Assembly: GCA_035642535.1 (NCBI GenBank)
Contig: DASQSE010000008.1
Span: 1 to 30,490 of the forward strand
DNA length: 30,490 bases
Direction of reading: 5' to 3'
Source of the DNA: Jatrophihabitans sp035642535
GTDB taxonomy: Bacteria > Actinomycetota > Actinomycetes > Mycobacteriales > Jatrophihabitantaceae
A program made the translations under genes and the position numbers. Positions 28,992 to 30,490 of the stretch are shown piece after piece (the first letter of the stretch is position 1; each line of letters begins with the position of its first letter). The notes under the pieces are model-generated. The model was given only the letters and a program-made list of their open reading frames with translations. It was not told the DNA's origin and did no database searches.

Positions 28992-30490
28992 TTGTTGTCC
29001 TCACCCGGTCCCTCGTCGACGACCTCGGCGTCGACGACCGCGTCGTCGGCAGACTCGGCCGGCTTCGTGAAGTCCGGCCCGGCATCTGCGGCACTGGCAG
29101 CACCCTCCGCGCCGGCCGCCTCCTGCGCGGCTGCGTACATCGCACCGCCGGCCTCCGAGGCGATCTTCGACACCTTCTCCTGCGCGGCCTTGATCGCCTC
29201 GAAGTCGGCGCCCTCGAGCGTCTTCCTCAACTCGTCCACCGCAGTCTGCAACTCGCTGCGCTTGTCCTCGGGCAGCTTGTCGCCGTTCTCGGCGAGGAAC
29301 TTCTCGGTGGTGAACTGCAGCCCCTCGGCGGTGTTGCGGATCTCCGCCTCCTCGCGCCGCTTGCGGTCCTCCTCGGCGTGCGCCTCGGCGTCCTTCATCA
29401 TCCGATCGATCTCGTCCTTGCTCATGCCCGAGCCGCCGGTGATCCGCATGCCCTGCTCCTTGTTGGTAGCAAGGTCTTTGGCGGTGACGTGCACGATGCC
29501 GTTCGCGTCGATGTCGAAGGTGACCTCGATCTGCGGGACGCCGCGCGGCGCCGGCGGCAGACCGGTCAGCTCGAACATGCCGAGCTTCTTGTTGTAGGCG
29601 GCGATGTCGCGCTCGCCCTGATAGACCTGGATCTGCACGCTGGGCTGGTTGTCGTCAGCGGTCGTGAAGATCTCCGAACGCTTGGTCGGGATCGTGGTGT
29701 TCCGCTCGATCAGCTTGGTCATGATGCCGCCCTTGGTCTCGATGCCCAGGGACAGCGGGGTGACATCGAGCAGCAGGACGTCCTTGACCTCGCCCTTCAG
29801 CACACCGGCCTGCAGCGAAGCGCCGACGGCGACGACCTCGTCCGGGTTGACGCCCTTGTTCGGCTCCTTGCCGCCCGTCAGTTCCTTGACCAGGTCGACG
29901 ACGGCCGGCATGCGAGTTGAGCCGCCGACCAGCACGACGTGGTCGATCTGGCTGAGGTTGATGTTGGCGTCCTTGATGACGCTGTGGAACGGCGCCTTCG
30001 TCCGCTCGAGCAGGTCAGCGGTGATCTTCTGGAACTCGGCGCGCGAGAGCGACTCGTCGAGGAACAGCGGGTTCTTCTCCGCGTCCTGGGTGATGTAGGG
30101 CAGGTTGATACTCGTCTGCTGGGAGGACGACAGCTCGATCTTGGCGCGCTCGGCCGCCTCGCGCAGCCGCTGCATCGCCATCTTGTCCTTGGCCAGGTCG
30201 ATGCCGTGCGCGGCCTTGAACTTGTCGACGAGCCACTTGATGATCCGCTCGTCCCAGTCGTCGCCACCGAGGTGGTTGTCGCCGTTGGTGGCCTTTACCT
30301 CGATGATGCCCTCGCCGATCTCGAGCAGGGACACGTCGAAGGTGCCGCCCCCGAGGTCGAACACGAGGATCGTCTGGTCCTTCTCACCCTTGTCGAGCCC
30401 GTACGCGAGCGCCGCCGCGGTGGGCTCGTTGATGATGCGCAGGACGTTCAGCCCGGCGATCTGACCGGCGTCCTTGGTGGCCTGACGCTG
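28988..30490 (-). CDS. dnaK: DnaK (Hsp70), 5' part cut by window edge
   Basis: ATP-dependent chaperone and, with HspR, part of heat-shock feedback; cytosolic. About 500 residues are visible and the N-terminal region (roughly the first 120-150 residues by family comparison) lies outside. The visible part begins QRQATKDAGQIAGLNVLRII, then the nucleotide-binding motifs NEPTAAALAYG and VFDLGGGTFDVS, VVLVGGSTRMPAV, the linker DVLLLDVTPLSLGIE and the substrate-binding domain (NTTIPTKRSEIFTTADDNQ), ending with an acidic, Ala-rich tail (VVDEGPGEDNK). It is the first gene of the operon; its promoter and HAIR operator are outside the window. Confidence 0.97.
   Translation of the reverse strand, partial: QRQATKDAGQIAGLNVLRIINEPTAAALAYGLDKGEKDQTILVFDLGGGTFDVSLLEIGEGIIEVKATNGDNHLGGDDWDERIIKWLVDKFKAAHGIDLAKDKMAMQRLREAAERAKIELSSSQQTSINLPYITQDAEKNPLFLDESLSRAEFQKITADLLERTKAPFHSVIKDANINLSQIDHVVLVGGSTRMPAVVDLVKELTGGKEPNKGVNPDEVVAVGASLQAGVLKGEVKDVLLLDVTPLSLGIETKGGIMTKLIERNTTIPTKRSEIFTTADDNQPSVQIQVYQGERDIAAYNKKLGMFELTGLPPAPRGVPQIEVTFDIDANGIVHVTAKDLATNKEQGMRITGGSGMSKDEIDRMMKDAEAHAEEDRKRREEAEIRNTAEGLQFTTEKFLAENGDKLPEDKRSELQTAVDELRKTLEGADFEAIKAAQEKVSKIASEAGGAMYAAAQEAAGAEGAASAADAGPDFTKPAESADDAVVDAEVVDEGPGEDNK

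Noticed and set aside
1..30490. tRNA, rRNA, transposase, integrase and prophage genes
   Set aside because: None seen by eye on either strand; a short tRNA could be missed, but there is little non-coding space to hold one.

Overview
The window is about 30 kb of a high-GC actinobacterial chromosome, densely packed with core genes and with almost no non-coding DNA. The evidence is a strong G/C third-position bias, frequent GTG starts, an F420-type (DDN family) oxidoreductase, a long-form methionine aminopeptidase, and a gene set and local order resembling the purA-fba-dedA / dnaK-grpE-dnaJ-hspR / pyrE-clpB neighbourhoods known from Mycobacterium. I cannot name the genus; a Mycobacteriales- or Frankiales-like lineage is a guess.

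Layout. Positions 1-7621 (minus strand): purA, two tandem paralogous beta-propeller lipoproteins, a pair of 48-bp palindromes, purD, a membrane-anchored unknown and purB. Three purine biosynthesis genes are therefore interleaved with envelope genes. Positions 7681-10307 (plus): a TrpB2-type tryptophan synthase beta chain translationally coupled to a short acyl-CoA synthetase, closed by a 46-bp palindrome. Positions 10348-11793 (minus): class II fructose-bisphosphate aldolase and a DUF3151 protein. Positions 11922-16319 (plus, with one small antisense membrane gene): a DedA protein, then RNase J, a Rossmann/SLOG protein and map joined by 4-bp start/stop overlaps, then a DDN-like oxidoreductase. 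Positions 16316-21816: UDP-glucose dehydrogenase (minus), a STAND-like ATPase (plus), a pyrE-trmH-like pair (minus), a four-helix membrane protein (minus) and a DUF4190 protein (plus). Positions 21820-25426 (minus): clpB followed by three small membrane-protein genes (two DUF4190-like, one DUF2752). Positions 25639-26646 (plus): a dTDP-glucose 4,6-dehydratase. Positions 26687-30490 (minus): the dnaK-grpE-dnaJ-hspR heat-shock operon, with dnaK cut by the window edge.

The heat-shock part works as a circuit. HspR is encoded here, and a near-perfect HAIR operator lies upstream of clpB. The HAIR spacer also holds the GGAAC of a possible SigH/SigR promoter (GGAAC-N18-GTT), suggesting dual control.

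Most notable: (i) a 48-bp intergenic palindrome (13-bp arm, 22-nt spacer, 13-bp arm, fixed ACG-N5-ACG in the spacer) present four times in one orientation, one copy providing the C-terminus and stop codon of the dehydratase gene and one lying in the fba/dedA divergent promoter region; (ii) a recurring TANNNT or NAGACT hexamer 6-8 nt before start codons that lack a Shine-Dalgarno sequence, pointing to widespread leaderless transcription; (iii) tandem lipoprotein paralogues of opposite charge. I found no tRNA, rRNA, CRISPR array, transposase or prophage gene.
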